Shown: positions 8,449 to 16,700, counted from the first letter of the stretch. The stretch: DNA of 64,000 nt from Bin87 sp034423575 (GCA_034423575.1 DAOUIF010000028.1:1-64000); one strand, 5' to 3'. Translations and numbers: made by a program. Notes: a model not told the origin generated them from the sequence alone.

Positions 8449-9468
8449 TTACCCCTGCGCGGGCGCCAACGCTTCCAGCGTGCCCAGCATGGTGTCTCTA
8501 TCGGAACCGTGGGGAAAAGCCACCAGCGGCATATCGACTCCGTTGTCCCGGAACCGGGCGATTTTCTTGCGGCATTCGTCTGGCGTGCCGATCGCTGTGA
8601 TGTTGTCCACCATCTCGTCGGATATGCAGGCGGCCGCTTTCGCCCGGTCGCTTTTGCCCCACGCGGCGCGCAAGCGGTCGCATTCGTCCTGGTAGCCGTA
8701 CCGGCAAAAGAGATCGTAGTAGTAGGTGCCCATCCCGCCGATGTAAAAAGCCATGTGCGCCCGCGCCTGGGCGATGGCGTCGGACACCGTCGCCTCATTC
8801 TCGCTCGCGCAACTGAGTATTTGTGGAGCCGTCGTAACGTCGGAAACCTGTCGGCCCGCCGCGTGCGCCGCCTCCGCCAGCGGTTTTTTCACCTCGGGCA
8901 GCTTTTGGGAATGTGTCCAGATGGGAAGCCATCCGTCCGCTGCCTGACCGGTCAACTCCAGGTTGCGCCGCCCCAGCGAGGCCACGTAGATTGGCAATTG
9001 ATCCTGCACCGGCCGCACGCCCATCCGAAAGCGCTTCAGGCTGTAGAACCGTCCGTCGTAATTGACCCGCTCCCCCGACAGCGCCAGCCGGATGATGTCG
9101 ATGTACTCGGCGGTTCGGCTCACCGGGTGGTCGAATTTCACCCCGTGCCAGTCCTCGATGACAATGCGCCCGCTGCTGCCGAGGCCCAGGATGGCGCGCC
9201 CGTTGCTGATGCGATCCAGGGAAGCGATGCTCTGCGCCACCAGCCCCGGCGTCCTGCTGTACACGGTGACTATCCCGGTTCCCAGGCCGATGCGTTCCGT
9301 GTGACACGCCAGCATTGTCAGCACGGTGAAGGCGTCGCGTCCCCAGGATTCCCCCGTCCAGAAGGATTCGTACCCCAGGCGGTCGGCGGCCTGAGCCACC
9401 GCTACGAGGTCGCTGTCATCGTTATTGTCCCGGCTGCTGAAGGTCAGCGCCATGCGTTCGGTGGTCAA
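8449..9468 (-). CDS. LLM-class (luciferase-like) flavin-dependent oxidoreductase
   Basis: A 339-residue TIM-barrel protein of the bacterial luciferase/F420-dependent reductase superfamily. Such enzymes use FMNH2 or F420H2 to oxidise or reduce organic substrates. Supporting features are the N-terminal AQAADRLGYESFWTGES, GLGTGIVTVYSRTP, SLDRISNGRAILGLGSSG, LPIYVASLGRRNLELTGQAADGW and a C-terminal IGTPDECRKKI, all in the family order. The cofactor cannot be assigned. It starts 9 bases after the stop of the next upstream gene. Expanded families of these enzymes are known in SAR202 Chloroflexota, in keeping with the window's general character. Confidence 0.9.
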   Translation of the reverse strand: MTTERMALTFSSRDNNDDSDLVAVAQAADRLGYESFWTGESWGRDAFTVLTMLACHTERIGLGTGIVTVYSRTPGLVAQSIASLDRISNGRAILGLGSSGRIVIEDWHGVKFDHPVSRTAEYIDIIRLALSGERVNYDGRFYSLKRFRMGVRPVQDQLPIYVASLGRRNLELTGQAADGWLPIWTHSQKLPEVKKPLAEAAHAAGRQVSDVTTAPQILSCASENEATVSDAIAQARAHMAFYIGGMGTYYYDLFCRYGYQDECDRLRAAWGKSDRAKAAACISDEMVDNITAIGTPDECRKKIARFRDNGVDMPLVAFPHGSDRDTMLGTLEALAPAQG

Positions 9469-9477
9469 AGTGGTTCC

Positions 9478-10053
9478 TCAGTTGCGGTTTTGCCAGATGT
9501 AGTACGGGTCCAGCGATTCGTCGGTCATGGTTTCTCCCAACGCCTCTCCGGCTGCAGGAAACGCCCTGCTTTCCTGCTCGATGAGGCGGTTTAACTCGCT
9601 GGACCAACGGTCTATGTCCGCGCTGTCGAGTCTGCCCGATAGCATCTCCGAGAACCCCGCGACCACCTGATCGGAAGGGATGGCCAGCGTCGGCCCGGAG
9701 ATGACGAACACCACCACTTCGGGCATGTTCTCCTCGTCGTGGTAGTCGACGCCCAGTCGCTCCAGGATGTAGTGCATCGCCACGCCGCGAACGATATCGT
9801 CCACCTGGCCGGGCAGGTGCATCAGGTGCAGGAACGGGCGATCTCCGCCTTCCCGAAGGGCGCTGGCGAATTCGCTCTCTACCGTGCGGTAGTACTCGTC
9901 GTTGAACACGTCCTCTGTGGACAGCAGCCGAACTTCCGCCGACGGCCCCCTCGTGTCCACCACCAGGAATTCCTGCAGGTGCGGAAAGATGGCCAGGGTG
10001 ATATCCGGATAGCGCCCGTTGGGAAGCGGCCCGCCGCTGAGTTCCTGGAACAA
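9478..10053 (-). CDS. Unknown protein upstream of LLM oxidoreductase
   Basis: I do not recognise this 191-residue protein. It looks soluble and acidic, with alternating strands and helices, no signal peptide and no Cys. The start is a TTG at 10053 supported by AAGGAG 7 bases upstream; no ATG fits. A His/Asp-rich middle (HLMHLPGQVDD, MHYILERLGVDYHDEE) could bind metal, but that is only a guess. It ends 9 bases before the flavin oxidoreductase gene, so it may be a partner or regulator of that enzyme. Confidence 0.6.
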   Translation of the reverse strand: MFQELSGGPLPNGRYPDITLAIFPHLQEFLVVDTRGPSAEVRLLSTEDVFNDEYYRTVESEFASALREGGDRPFLHLMHLPGQVDDIVRGVAMHYILERLGVDYHDEENMPEVVVFVISGPTLAIPSDQVVAGFSEMLSGRLDSADIDRWSSELNRLIEQESRAFPAAGEALGETMTDESLDPYYIWQNRN

Positions 10054-10122
10054 GGTTGTGCTCCTTGCGCCTGATCGATCCCGACCATTCTCGATGGCGG
10101 ATATCGTTGGACGATCCCGGTG

Positions 10123-10884
10123 TCAGCCGGTGATCAAGCCCCGTATCGCCGCGGCGACGCCGGAAAGGTCGTCAACCTCGGCGTCCGCCTTGCTGTCCGG
10201 GTCGTCCGGATCTTCCGGCTCGTAGAAACCGCGTATCCAGACGGACTTCATGCCCACCCGGTTGGCTCCCACCACATCGTTGCTCACGTGGTCCCCCACA
10301 TGGATGGAGTTCGCGGGGCTGGAATCTAAAGCCCCGATGGTCATGAGGAATATCTCGTCGGATGGCTTGGCCAGCAGCACTTCGTCCGAAAATGTCATGG
10401 TCTGAAAATAGTCCGCCAGCCCGTGCTGCTGCAGGAATTCCCGGAACGTATATCCGGGCGTCATGCCGGTGTTCGATATCAGTCCAATCCGCAGGCCCAT
10501 CGCGCTAACCGACTCTAGCGTCCGCTGCGTCGCCTCGTGGAACCGGGGCGGATAGTCAAAAAAGGACTCCGCGTACACTCTCTCGATCTCGGTTACCGTC
10601 GGCTCAGGTAAACGCGCGACGAGGCCGTCCTCGATCAGGTTGACGAAGATCTCTACCTGCTCGCGGAAACTGACGTCGGCGTTGTTGTTCCGCACCGCCC
10701 GGCACGCCCGGTAGCACCCCCGGTAGGCTTCTCGGATGTGGTCCGGGTCGTGGTGAACCCCTTGCTCCGCCAACAGATCTCGAGCGCCGTCCAGGCGCAC
10801 TTGCGCCCGCTGGAGTCCCAGTTCCCGGTTGTCCAGGATCAGCGTCTGCCACAGGTCGAAAGTTACTGCGTTGATGGTAGGCAC
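10123..10884 (-). CDS. HAD-superfamily hydrolase
   Basis: A 253-residue haloacid-dehalogenase-like phosphatase. Motif I is FDLWQT with nucleophile Asp10. The second Asp of phosphatase-type DxDxT is Trp, a variant common in a HAD subgroup (FDxWxT). Motif II is the SNTG segment (LISNTGM, about 142-148), motif III is the Lys in LLAKPSDEIF and motif IV is GDHVSND near 200-206. The helical cap between motifs I and II is type C1. Substrate unknown. The amidase gene ends 55 bases upstream on the same strand. Confidence 0.85.
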   Translation of the reverse strand: MPTINAVTFDLWQTLILDNRELGLQRAQVRLDGARDLLAEQGVHHDPDHIREAYRGCYRACRAVRNNNADVSFREQVEIFVNLIEDGLVARLPEPTVTEIERVYAESFFDYPPRFHEATQRTLESVSAMGLRIGLISNTGMTPGYTFREFLQQHGLADYFQTMTFSDEVLLAKPSDEIFLMTIGALDSSPANSIHVGDHVSNDVVGANRVGMKSVWIRGFYEPEDPDDPDSKADAEVDDLSGVAAAIRGLITG

Positions 10885-10939
10885 TGGGTTTACGGTTCCT
10901 CCCGTGGTGGGAGCGGCTTGCCTGATTCGCGCAATCGGT

Positions 10940-12355
10940 CTACAGCGGCGGTCGCCGGGTGTGCCAGTCCGTCGCCTGTTGGTACGCGTAGGCGGCCCGA
11001 AGCACCGTCGATTCGTCGAAGTTACGCCCCGCCAGATGCAGCCCCACGGGCAGATCGTCTGTACCGAATCCGCACGGGACCGAAATCGCCGGCGACCCGG
11101 TGATGTTGTACACCCGCGTGTACTTGGTCAGCATGGGCACCGCCGGCAGCGCTTCCCCACCGATTTCGATCCTGCGCTCCAGGATCCTCGGAGCGGTCAC
11201 CGGCTCAACCGGTCCGGCCAGCAGGTCGACATTCTCCAACAAGCCGGCAACCTGCTGGCAGAAGACCTGCCTCGCCTGTTGCGCCCTCAGGTATTCCGTC
11301 GCCGATATGAACATCCCCTCTTCCAGGCGCTCCCGAACCTGAGGGTACAGTTTGTCGCCGTCGCTGAGCAGGATGTCCCGGTGCGCGGCCGTCGCTTCCG
11401 CGCTGAGGATGGCATTGCTGATGGGTTGGGCGTACTCGTAGAGCGGGAGCGAAACCTCGACAATTTCGGCGCCGAGCTCGCCCAGCACGGATATTGCTTG
11501 TTGCGTCAGCGCCGCCACCGCCGGATCGATTTCCGTTTCGAAATACTCTCTTACCACCCCGATGCGCAGCCCGCGGATGTCTCCCGTCAGTGCCGAAGTG
11601 TAGTCCGGAACTGGAAGGTCCGACGTGGCATGATCTCGGGGGTCGTGCCCGGCGATCACGTTCATGGTCAGCGCCGCGTCTTCTACGGTCCGCACCATGG
11701 GTCCGGGATGGTCCAGGCACCACGACAGAGGCGTCAATCCCGCCCGGCTCACTCGCCCATAGGTGGGTTTCAGGCCCACGATTCCGCACAGCGCTGCCGG
11801 AATTCGCACGCTGCCGCCCGTGTCCGTCCCCATGGTGATGGTGCACTGTCCCGCCGCTGCTGCCGATCCGCTACCCCCGCTGGACCCGCCGGTGACTCGC
11901 TCGGGGTTCCACGGATTGTGCATGTGGCCGTAATCGCCGTTTTCCCCCGTCGGCCCGAAAGCCAAAGGGTGCATGTTCAGCTTGCCCAATAGGATGGCGC
12001 CGGCCTGGCCGAATTTGGTCGCCACCGTGCAGTCCTCGTCGGGCACAAAGTTGTCATAGATCCGCGTTCCCGACGTGGTCTTGACCCCCGCCGTGTTGAA
12101 CAGATCCTTCAGCCCTACGGGAATTCCGTGCAACGGCCCCCGATAGTTGCCCCGTCCAATCTCTTCTTCCGCTCGCCGCGCCGCGCTGCCCGCCTGCTCC
12201 GGCATCAGGGTGATGAACGAATTGAGCGTCGGTTCGGTCTCTTCGATCCGGGCCAGGCAAGCTTCCACCACCTCCACCGGGGACACCTCCCGATTGCGGA
12301 TAAGGCCGGACAGCTCCCAGGCCGACATGTAATGCAGTTCGCCGCCCGCCATCAT
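10940..12355 (-). CDS. Amidase-signature enzyme
   Basis: A 471-residue amidase-signature hydrolase with the Ser-cisSer-Lys triad. Lys is in VGLKDLFNTAGVKTTSGT (near 82), and the Gly/Ser-rich signature RVTGGSSGGSGSAAAAG (near 153-169) and TDTGGSVRIPAALCGIVGLKP (near 176-196) supply the two serines. The family includes GatA, aryl-acylamidases and the biuret-pathway hydrolase AtzE. The start ATG lies directly after the stop of a small gene that resembles GatC/AtzG. GatB is not nearby, so tRNA amidation is less likely than amide or allophanate-type hydrolysis. Confidence 0.9.
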   Translation of the reverse strand: MMAGGELHYMSAWELSGLIRNREVSPVEVVEACLARIEETEPTLNSFITLMPEQAGSAARRAEEEIGRGNYRGPLHGIPVGLKDLFNTAGVKTTSGTRIYDNFVPDEDCTVATKFGQAGAILLGKLNMHPLAFGPTGENGDYGHMHNPWNPERVTGGSSGGSGSAAAAGQCTITMGTDTGGSVRIPAALCGIVGLKPTYGRVSRAGLTPLSWCLDHPGPMVRTVEDAALTMNVIAGHDPRDHATSDLPVPDYTSALTGDIRGLRIGVVREYFETEIDPAVAALTQQAISVLGELGAEIVEVSLPLYEYAQPISNAILSAEATAAHRDILLSDGDKLYPQVRERLEEGMFISATEYLRAQQARQVFCQQVAGLLENVDLLAGPVEPVTAPRILERRIEIGGEALPAVPMLTKYTRVYNITGSPAISVPCGFGTDDLPVGLHLAGRNFDESTVLRAAYAYQQATDWHTRRPPL

Positions 12356-12589
12356 CTAACCCCTATCCGCTACTGAATCGGAATACCGGTCAACCGACGG
12401 GATGAAGGCTGAAGGCGACTCCGCGCCGGAGACATCGATCTCGTACAGACGAGCCAGACCTTCACGCATCAGGGCAACCCGGCGCGCCAGGTCCTGGCCT
12501 CGCTCTTCGTCCGCAACGTCCAGACCCAACGCCTGGGCCATACGCAAGAACCCCTCGCCGTACTCTGCAGAATGCGAGCCCGTGGCCAT
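12356..12589 (-). CDS. GatC/AtzG-like small subunit of the amidase
   Basis: A 77-residue protein with the start placed at 12589, where GGGGGAG precedes the ATG by 4-5 bases. The sequence has two helices (YGEGFLRMAQALGLDV; ARRVALMREGLARLYEIDV) and a C-terminal S-A-F-I-P, echoing AtzG and GatC, which wrap around their amidase partner. Its stop codon TAG is followed at once by the amidase ATG, so the two are almost certainly translated together. The family match is by eye and could be wrong. Confidence 0.6.
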   Translation of the reverse strand: MATGSHSAEYGEGFLRMAQALGLDVADEERGQDLARRVALMREGLARLYEIDVSGAESPSAFIPSVDRYSDSVADRG

Positions 12590-12780
12590 TCGCTCTCCCC
12601 CGCCATCGCCATGATTTGCCGTCCCGGCCGGCGTCCGCAATTATGGCCCAATGCGCCCAAGTTGGCAAATGGAACCGGCGTCCCACAGCCCAAACTCAAG
12701 GGTTTCGAATCGCTCCGTCTTCGCCTTGCTCTATACTGCACCGTCCAGCTTTGACCCCCTCCGGCAGTGACATTCCTGTG

Positions 12781-13545
12781 ATGCAATCGTTCTGCACTCG
12801 TTGCGGCGCAGCGCTCCCGCCTGGCGCGTCGGAATGTCTGGAGTGCCAGACCTCGGTGGCGCCCCCTGCGGCTTCAAACGACCCGTTCACTTGGGGAATC
12901 CGGCAACCCGCTCTTGGGTTGATGATCCTCGTTCCCACCGCCGTGCTGATCGCGTCACTGGCGCTGGTGATCCCCTTGGCCATCGCCGCCGTTGTTTCCG
13001 CCACCGCGCTGGGCTTTCTCCAGATCGCCCTCGTGTGGATTCTGGCAATTCGCGCCTGGCCGCCTCCGTTGTCTCTGGTGGGGTTCACCAAGCCCCGGAC
13101 TTCACATCTCGTCGCCGCCGGCCTTATCGTAGCCGCGCTAGTGTGCAGCCTCGGATTCGCCCAAGTCTATACCATGGCCGCAATGGCTTTCGGTTGGGAT
13201 TTCCTCATGCCGCCCGAAATTCCCGACGGGCTGCTTTTGCCGGGAGGGTGGGTTGTGTTCAGCGCGCTGGCCCTGGCGGTCTGGACGCCAATTGCCGAGG
13301 AGGTTTTCTTCCGTGGGTTCATCCTGAGGGGCCTCGCCAACCGCTGGGGGTTGACGCCGGCCCTGGTCATCTCGGCCGCCGTGTTCGCCGCGCTGCACCT
13401 GGCTCCCGCCCTGTTGCTGCCCGTATTCGTCACCGGTCTTCTGTTGGGCTTCTTGTACCACCGCACGGGGTCGCTGTGGCCGTGCATTGCCGTTCACGCT
13501 GCCCAGAACCTGGCGGCCGTGCTCAGCGCATGGTTCGGTCTGTAA
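12781..13545 (+). CDS. CPBP-family intramembrane protease with N-terminal zinc ribbon
   Basis: A 254-residue membrane protein. It begins with a short zinc ribbon (CTRC at 5-8, CLEC about 19-22), then has about seven hydrophobic helices. The Abi/CPBP motifs are complete: EEVFFRG (EExxxR, near 176), FAALHL (FxxxH, near 205) and HAAQNL (HxxxN, near 239). CPBP proteins are glutamate intramembrane endopeptidases, some processing prenylated CAAX-like proteins, bacteriocin immunity factors or regulators. The ATG at 12781 directly follows a GTG and begins the ribbon. A TATACT at 12732-12737 may be a -10 box. Target unknown. Confidence 0.86.
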   Translation: MQSFCTRCGAALPPGASECLECQTSVAPPAASNDPFTWGIRQPALGLMILVPTAVLIASLALVIPLAIAAVVSATALGFLQIALVWILAIRAWPPPLSLVGFTKPRTSHLVAAGLIVAALVCSLGFAQVYTMAAMAFGWDFLMPPEIPDGLLLPGGWVVFSALALAVWTPIAEEVFFRGFILRGLANRWGLTPALVISAAVFAALHLAPALLLPVFVTGLLLGFLYHRTGSLWPCIAVHAAQNLAAVLSAWFGL

Positions 13546-13674
13546 GCTCCAGTTGCATTCCAGCCGAGAATGGCCGGTCTTACCGACAGCCGGTATCTGC
13601 GCGACTACGTCGTATGGACACCCGCCGGCCCGTGGGATAGGCTAGTTGTACCTTGATCATTTAGAGCGTGAGAG

Positions 13675-14493
13675 ATGTCAACCCAGACTGCCACTGTCCC
13701 GGACCGCATCGCCGCCAAATTCGCCGCCGTCAAGGCCGAGGGCCGGCCCGGTCTCGTGATGTTCATGACCGTCGGTCATCCTTACAAAGACGCCGCCCTG
13801 GACGTGGTGCCGCGACTGGTTGATGCCGGGGCGGATGCCATCGAACTGGGCATGCCCTTCAGTGATCCGGTCGGCGAAGGTCCCGTGATCCAGGCGTCCA
13901 GTTTCGTGGCCTTGCAAAACGGCGTTACTGTTCGGGATTGCCTGGACACGGCGGCGGCCCTGCGCCCCCGGATTGGTGAAACTCCACTCATTCTGATGGG
14001 CTACTTCAACCCGGTCATGTCCTTCGGCCTCACGGAATTTGCCGCTGCCTGCTCCGCGGCGACCGTAGACGGTCTCATCGTCGTTGACCTGCCCAGTTCT
14101 GAGGCTGACGGTTTGGTGTCCGAACTCGATCCGTACGGCGTCCGGCTGATCCCGTTGTTGGCGCCCACCAGCACCGACGAAAGCATCGATCGGTCGGTGG
14201 CTCTGGGGGGCGGTTTCGTGTATTGCACCAGCGTGGTTGGGATCACCGGCGCTCGATCCGAGGTCTCCGATCGCGGTCTGGACCTCGTGGATCGGGTCCG
14301 CCAGCGCACCGACCTCCCCATCGCCGTTGGGTTCGGCATTTCCCGGCGAGAACATGTGCTGGACGTCGGCAAACGGGCCGACGCGGCGGCAGTCGGCAGC
14401 CTCCTGGTCCGTGCCCTGGCCGACGGGCCCGATGAGCAGGCGGCGGATCGCGGAGCGGCTGTCGTTGCGGAGTTGGCCGGTCGCGCTCTTTGA
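13675..14493 (+). CDS. trpA: Tryptophan synthase alpha chain
   Basis: A 272-residue TIM barrel that cleaves indole-3-glycerol phosphate to indole and glyceraldehyde 3-phosphate. The general-base Glu is in IELGMPFSDP (Glu57). The second catalytic residue, Asp60 in the enteric enzyme (motif ADGP), is replaced by Glu68 (GEGP) at exactly the same 11-residue spacing. The phosphate-binding C-terminal loops (GFGIS, AAVGSLLVRAL) are present. No trpB or other trp gene is adjacent, unlike the usual trpBA order. DAHP synthase follows after an attenuator-like leader with its own promoter. Confidence 0.92.
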   Translation: MSTQTATVPDRIAAKFAAVKAEGRPGLVMFMTVGHPYKDAALDVVPRLVDAGADAIELGMPFSDPVGEGPVIQASSFVALQNGVTVRDCLDTAAALRPRIGETPLILMGYFNPVMSFGLTEFAAACSAATVDGLIVVDLPSSEADGLVSELDPYGVRLIPLLAPTSTDESIDRSVALGGGFVYCTSVVGITGARSEVSDRGLDLVDRVRQRTDLPIAVGFGISRREHVLDVGKRADAAAVGSLLVRALADGPDEQAADRGAAVVAELAGRAL

Positions 14494-14557
14494 CCTTCGA
14501 TGCGGCCACTGCGCGGCGGTTTGAGCGACCAATTCCGAAATGCTGGCCCTGGTCCCG

Positions 14558-14586
14558 TTGACATTACCGTGCGACGGGAGTAGCAT
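14558..14586 (+). promoter_or_regulatory. Promoter of the DAHP synthase leader
   Basis: A perfect TTGACA (14558-14563) is followed by a 17-base spacer and TAGCAT (14581-14586). The expected transcript start, about 14593, is only a few bases before the leader-peptide ATG at 14597, so the leader message would be nearly leaderless. Confidence 0.65.
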
Positions 14587-14596
14587 TCTCATTGTT

Positions 14597-14701
14597 ATGA
14601 GTACCGCATGCCGCCAAATCGTCCCCGGGTATTATCGCCCCTTTTACTTTTACGCTTACCGCAGCACGGCCAGCGTAACCCCGGCATGGGAAGCCCGATA
14701 A
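14597..14701 (+). CDS. Tyr/Phe-rich attenuator leader peptide
   Basis: A 34-residue open frame from ATG to TAA. Its middle reads G-Y-Y-R-P-F-Y-F-Y-A-Y, that is five Tyr and two Phe codons within ten, close to its centre; a single Trp lies near the end. It sits between a TTGACA promoter and an intrinsic terminator hairpin, upstream of DAHP synthase, the first enzyme of aromatic amino-acid synthesis. This is the layout of leader peptides such as PheL, where ribosome stalling at scarce aminoacyl-tRNA decides whether the terminator forms. No good ribosome-binding site is seen, consistent with a leaderless start. Too short for normal gene finding. Confidence 0.72.
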   Translation: MSTACRQIVPGYYRPFYFYAYRSTASVTPAWEAR

Positions 14702-14724
14702 AACTTGGTGACAACCACTTTGGC

Positions 14725-14759
14725 AGGACTTCAGCCGGACGAAGGCTGAAGTCCTTTTT
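14725..14759 (+). terminator. Attenuator/terminator hairpin before DAHP synthase
   Basis: A perfect 12-bp stem (AGGACTTCAGCC, 14725-14736, with GGCTGAAGTCCT, 14744-14755), a 7-base loop and a T run to 14759. It starts 23 bases after the stop of the leader peptide and ends about 50 bases before the DAHP synthase ATG. Its place fits an attenuator; it could also serve as a plain trpA terminator. I could not draw a convincing antiterminator by eye. Confidence 0.8.
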
Positions 14760-14809
14760 GTTGGTAACGTCGGCCCCTCGAATCCGGCACCGTCAGGAGG
14801 ACAGAAAAG

Positions 14810-15883
14810 ATGGCAATCTCACCGGCAAAAGACGTGAATGTGATGAGTAACAACGCGCTGATTAGACCGTCCGATTTGGAAGCTCGCATTCCCCTCTCCC
14901 CGAAAGCCGAGGAGGTGGTGCTGGATAGCCGGCGCCAGCTCGAGAACGTGCTCAATGGCGACGACGAGCGCTTCGCGGTAATCGTCGGTCCGTGCTCGAT
15001 ACACGACCGGTCGGTCGCGATGGACTATGCGGAACGCCTCAAGCCACTCGCCGACAAACTTGCGGATCGCATCATGATCGTGATGCGCGTTTACTTCGAG
15101 AAGCCGCGCACCACCGTCGGCTGGAAGGGCCTCATCTACGACCCTAACCTCAACGACACCTACCAGATCGAGGACGGTCTTCATAGCGCCCGTCAAATCC
15201 TGCTTGACATCGCCGAAACCGGTCTGAGCTCGGCCACCGAATTCCTCGACCCCATCGTGCCCCAGTACGTTGCCGACCTCGTCACCTGGGCAGCCATCGG
15301 GGCGCGCACCACGGAGAGCCAGATCCACCGCCAGATGGCGTCGGGACTGTCCATGCCCGTGGGCTTCAAGAACGGTACCGACGGCGACCCCCAGACCGCT
15401 GTCGACGCCCTGGTCGCCGCCCGTACCCCCCAGGCGTTCCTCGGCATCGGCCACGATGGGCAAGCTTCCATAGTTGAAACCCGCGGCAACCCCAACTGCC
15501 ACCTGGTGTTGCGCGGCGGCCGCAGCGGCACCAACTTCGACGCCCGCTCCATCGCCGCGGCGACCGACGCCCTCAGCAAGTCCGGCGCCCCCGCGCCCAT
15601 TTTGGTGGACTGCAGCCACGGAAATTCCAACAAGGACCACACCCGGCAGCACATCGCCTTGCGCGATGTCATCCAGCAGAGGCTGGCCGGCAACTCCGAC
15701 CTCATCGGGGTGATGCTGGAAAGCAACATCAACCCTGGCGCGCAGAAGCTCGGCGCTGACCCGTCCGACCTGGAGTACGGCATCTCCATCACCGACTCCT
15801 GCATCGGCTGGGACGAGACCGTCGATCTGTTGGAATGGGCCTACGAATCCCTCGGCAGCGAAGTCTCTGTACCCGCAGATTAA
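14810..15883 (+). CDS. aroF: 3-deoxy-7-phosphoheptulonate (DAHP) synthase, type I
   Basis: A 357-residue class I-alpha DAHP synthase, which condenses phosphoenolpyruvate and erythrose 4-phosphate in the first step of the shikimate pathway. Visible motifs are VGPCSIHD (about 59-66), RVYFEKPRTTVGWKGLIYDP (about 92-111), GARTTESQIHRQMASGLSMPVGFKNGTDG, HLVLRGG, DCSHGNSNKDH and ESNINPG, carrying the metal-binding Cys, His, Glu and Asp. AGGAGG lies 8 bases before the ATG. A homolog of this type is normally feedback-inhibited by one aromatic amino acid; here transcription also appears to be attenuated by a Tyr/Phe leader. A strong hairpin follows the gene. Confidence 0.95.
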   Translation: MAISPAKDVNVMSNNALIRPSDLEARIPLSPKAEEVVLDSRRQLENVLNGDDERFAVIVGPCSIHDRSVAMDYAERLKPLADKLADRIMIVMRVYFEKPRTTVGWKGLIYDPNLNDTYQIEDGLHSARQILLDIAETGLSSATEFLDPIVPQYVADLVTWAAIGARTTESQIHRQMASGLSMPVGFKNGTDGDPQTAVDALVAARTPQAFLGIGHDGQASIVETRGNPNCHLVLRGGRSGTNFDARSIAAATDALSKSGAPAPILVDCSHGNSNKDHTRQHIALRDVIQQRLAGNSDLIGVMLESNINPGAQKLGADPSDLEYGISITDSCIGWDETVDLLEWAYESLGSEVSVPAD

Positions 15884-15913
15884 CGCCTTGGTTGGCGTAT
15901 CCATCCGGACCGA

Positions 15914-15941
15914 TGAGGGGCGAACCGGCGTTCGCCCCTCA
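15914..15941 (+). terminator. Terminator hairpin after DAHP synthase
   Basis: A perfect 12-bp stem TGAGGGGCGAAC/GTTCGCCCCTCA around a 4-base CGGC loop, 30 bases after the stop codon. The following sequence is only weakly T-rich (TTCAATTCT). Confidence 0.7.
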
Positions 15942-15985
15942 TTCAATTCTGCACGATGCTTGACCCCTGGCCGGAGCGTTCATCG

Positions 15986-15994
15986 TGATATAAT
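15986..15994 (+). promoter_or_regulatory. Extended -10 promoter of the acetyltransferase gene
   Basis: TGATATAAT is a consensus TATAAT with the TGN extension. No -35 box lies at the right distance (a TTGACC is 23 bases away). The predicted start leaves a leader of about 70 bases before the ATG at 16072. Confidence 0.5.
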
Positions 15995-16071
15995 CCGGGT
16001 AATTCCCAGTATAAATTTGGCCCCCGGAAAGTCGGACAATCATTACCATTGCAGTTCTAGGAGGCCGGAAT

Positions 16072-16659
16072 ATGTTCCCAACAGTTAGCCTTAACTCAGA
16101 CGTTTCTCGAGATGATGTGTCCCGTATTCGGGATTGGCTGCGCGATCCCGAAGTGAGCTCGCTGTGGTACGGCACCGACGACTCCCACGGCCATGCCCTT
16201 CACATCGGTTACGCCCCTGAAGCGATCCAGGACGCCGACGCCGACGCGTGGCATCAAACTTTCAACCAGGACGAGCGGCGCATCTACTCGATCTACGCGT
16301 CCGATGAAGCCCACATCGGCGAGGGCCAGTTGCTCGTTGAATGGCCGCTGGAAGAGGCGCAGCTATTCATCCTGATCGGCCGCAAGGACCTCTGGCACCA
16401 CCACTACGGTACCTCGGCCCTCATCACCCTATTGGACGAGGCCTTCGACAACCTTGAGCTGCACCGTGTGTGGGTGGACGTTCCGGAGTACAACGAGCAC
16501 GCGCTGCAGATGTTCCGGCACCTCGGTTTCGTGCTCGAAGGGCACCTGCGCCGCACCCACCGCAAAGACGGCAATTGGTACGACTCCTTCGCCATGGGCT
16601 TGCTCGTCGACGAGTACCACCGCCGCCGCGAACGGGTCCTGGCCCAATACACGGCGTAG
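16072..16659 (+). CDS. GNAT-family N-acetyltransferase (RimJ/RimL-like)
   Basis: A 195-residue acyl-CoA-dependent acetyltransferase. The region from about 85 to 165 has the GNAT order: strand AQLFILIGRKDLWHHHYGTSAL (acetyl-CoA loop, a diverged R/Q-xx-G-x-G/A), ITLLDEAFDNLELHRVWVDVPEYNEHALQMFRHLGFVLEGHLR, then a final strand. The N-H-x-L-x-F-x-x-L-G-F-x-x-E-G pattern is typical of RimJ/RimL. AGGAGG precedes the ATG. Substrate unknown. It starts a probable operon with the kinase-like gene (41 bases) and rhomboid (2 bases). Confidence 0.82.
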   Translation: MFPTVSLNSDVSRDDVSRIRDWLRDPEVSSLWYGTDDSHGHALHIGYAPEAIQDADADAWHQTFNQDERRIYSIYASDEAHIGEGQLLVEWPLEEAQLFILIGRKDLWHHHYGTSALITLLDEAFDNLELHRVWVDVPEYNEHALQMFRHLGFVLEGHLRRTHRKDGNWYDSFAMGLLVDEYHRRRERVLAQYTA

Positions 16660-16700
16660 TCCGCGTCCGAGACGCCCGTGTTCGAGACGGAGGAATCATC

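Noticed and set aside
7858..9594. A 578-codon plus-strand frame across three minus-strand genes
   Set aside because: It crosses gene boundaries of the phosphoesterase, flavin oxidoreductase and unknown gene, and lacks a plausible start or family signal.
13570..13656. A 28-codon ORF before trpA with two Trp and two Tyr codons that could be a trp leader peptide
   Set aside because: No terminator or alternative hairpins follow before trpA and the Trp codons are not adjacent; amino-acid content can arise by chance in this GC-rich DNA.
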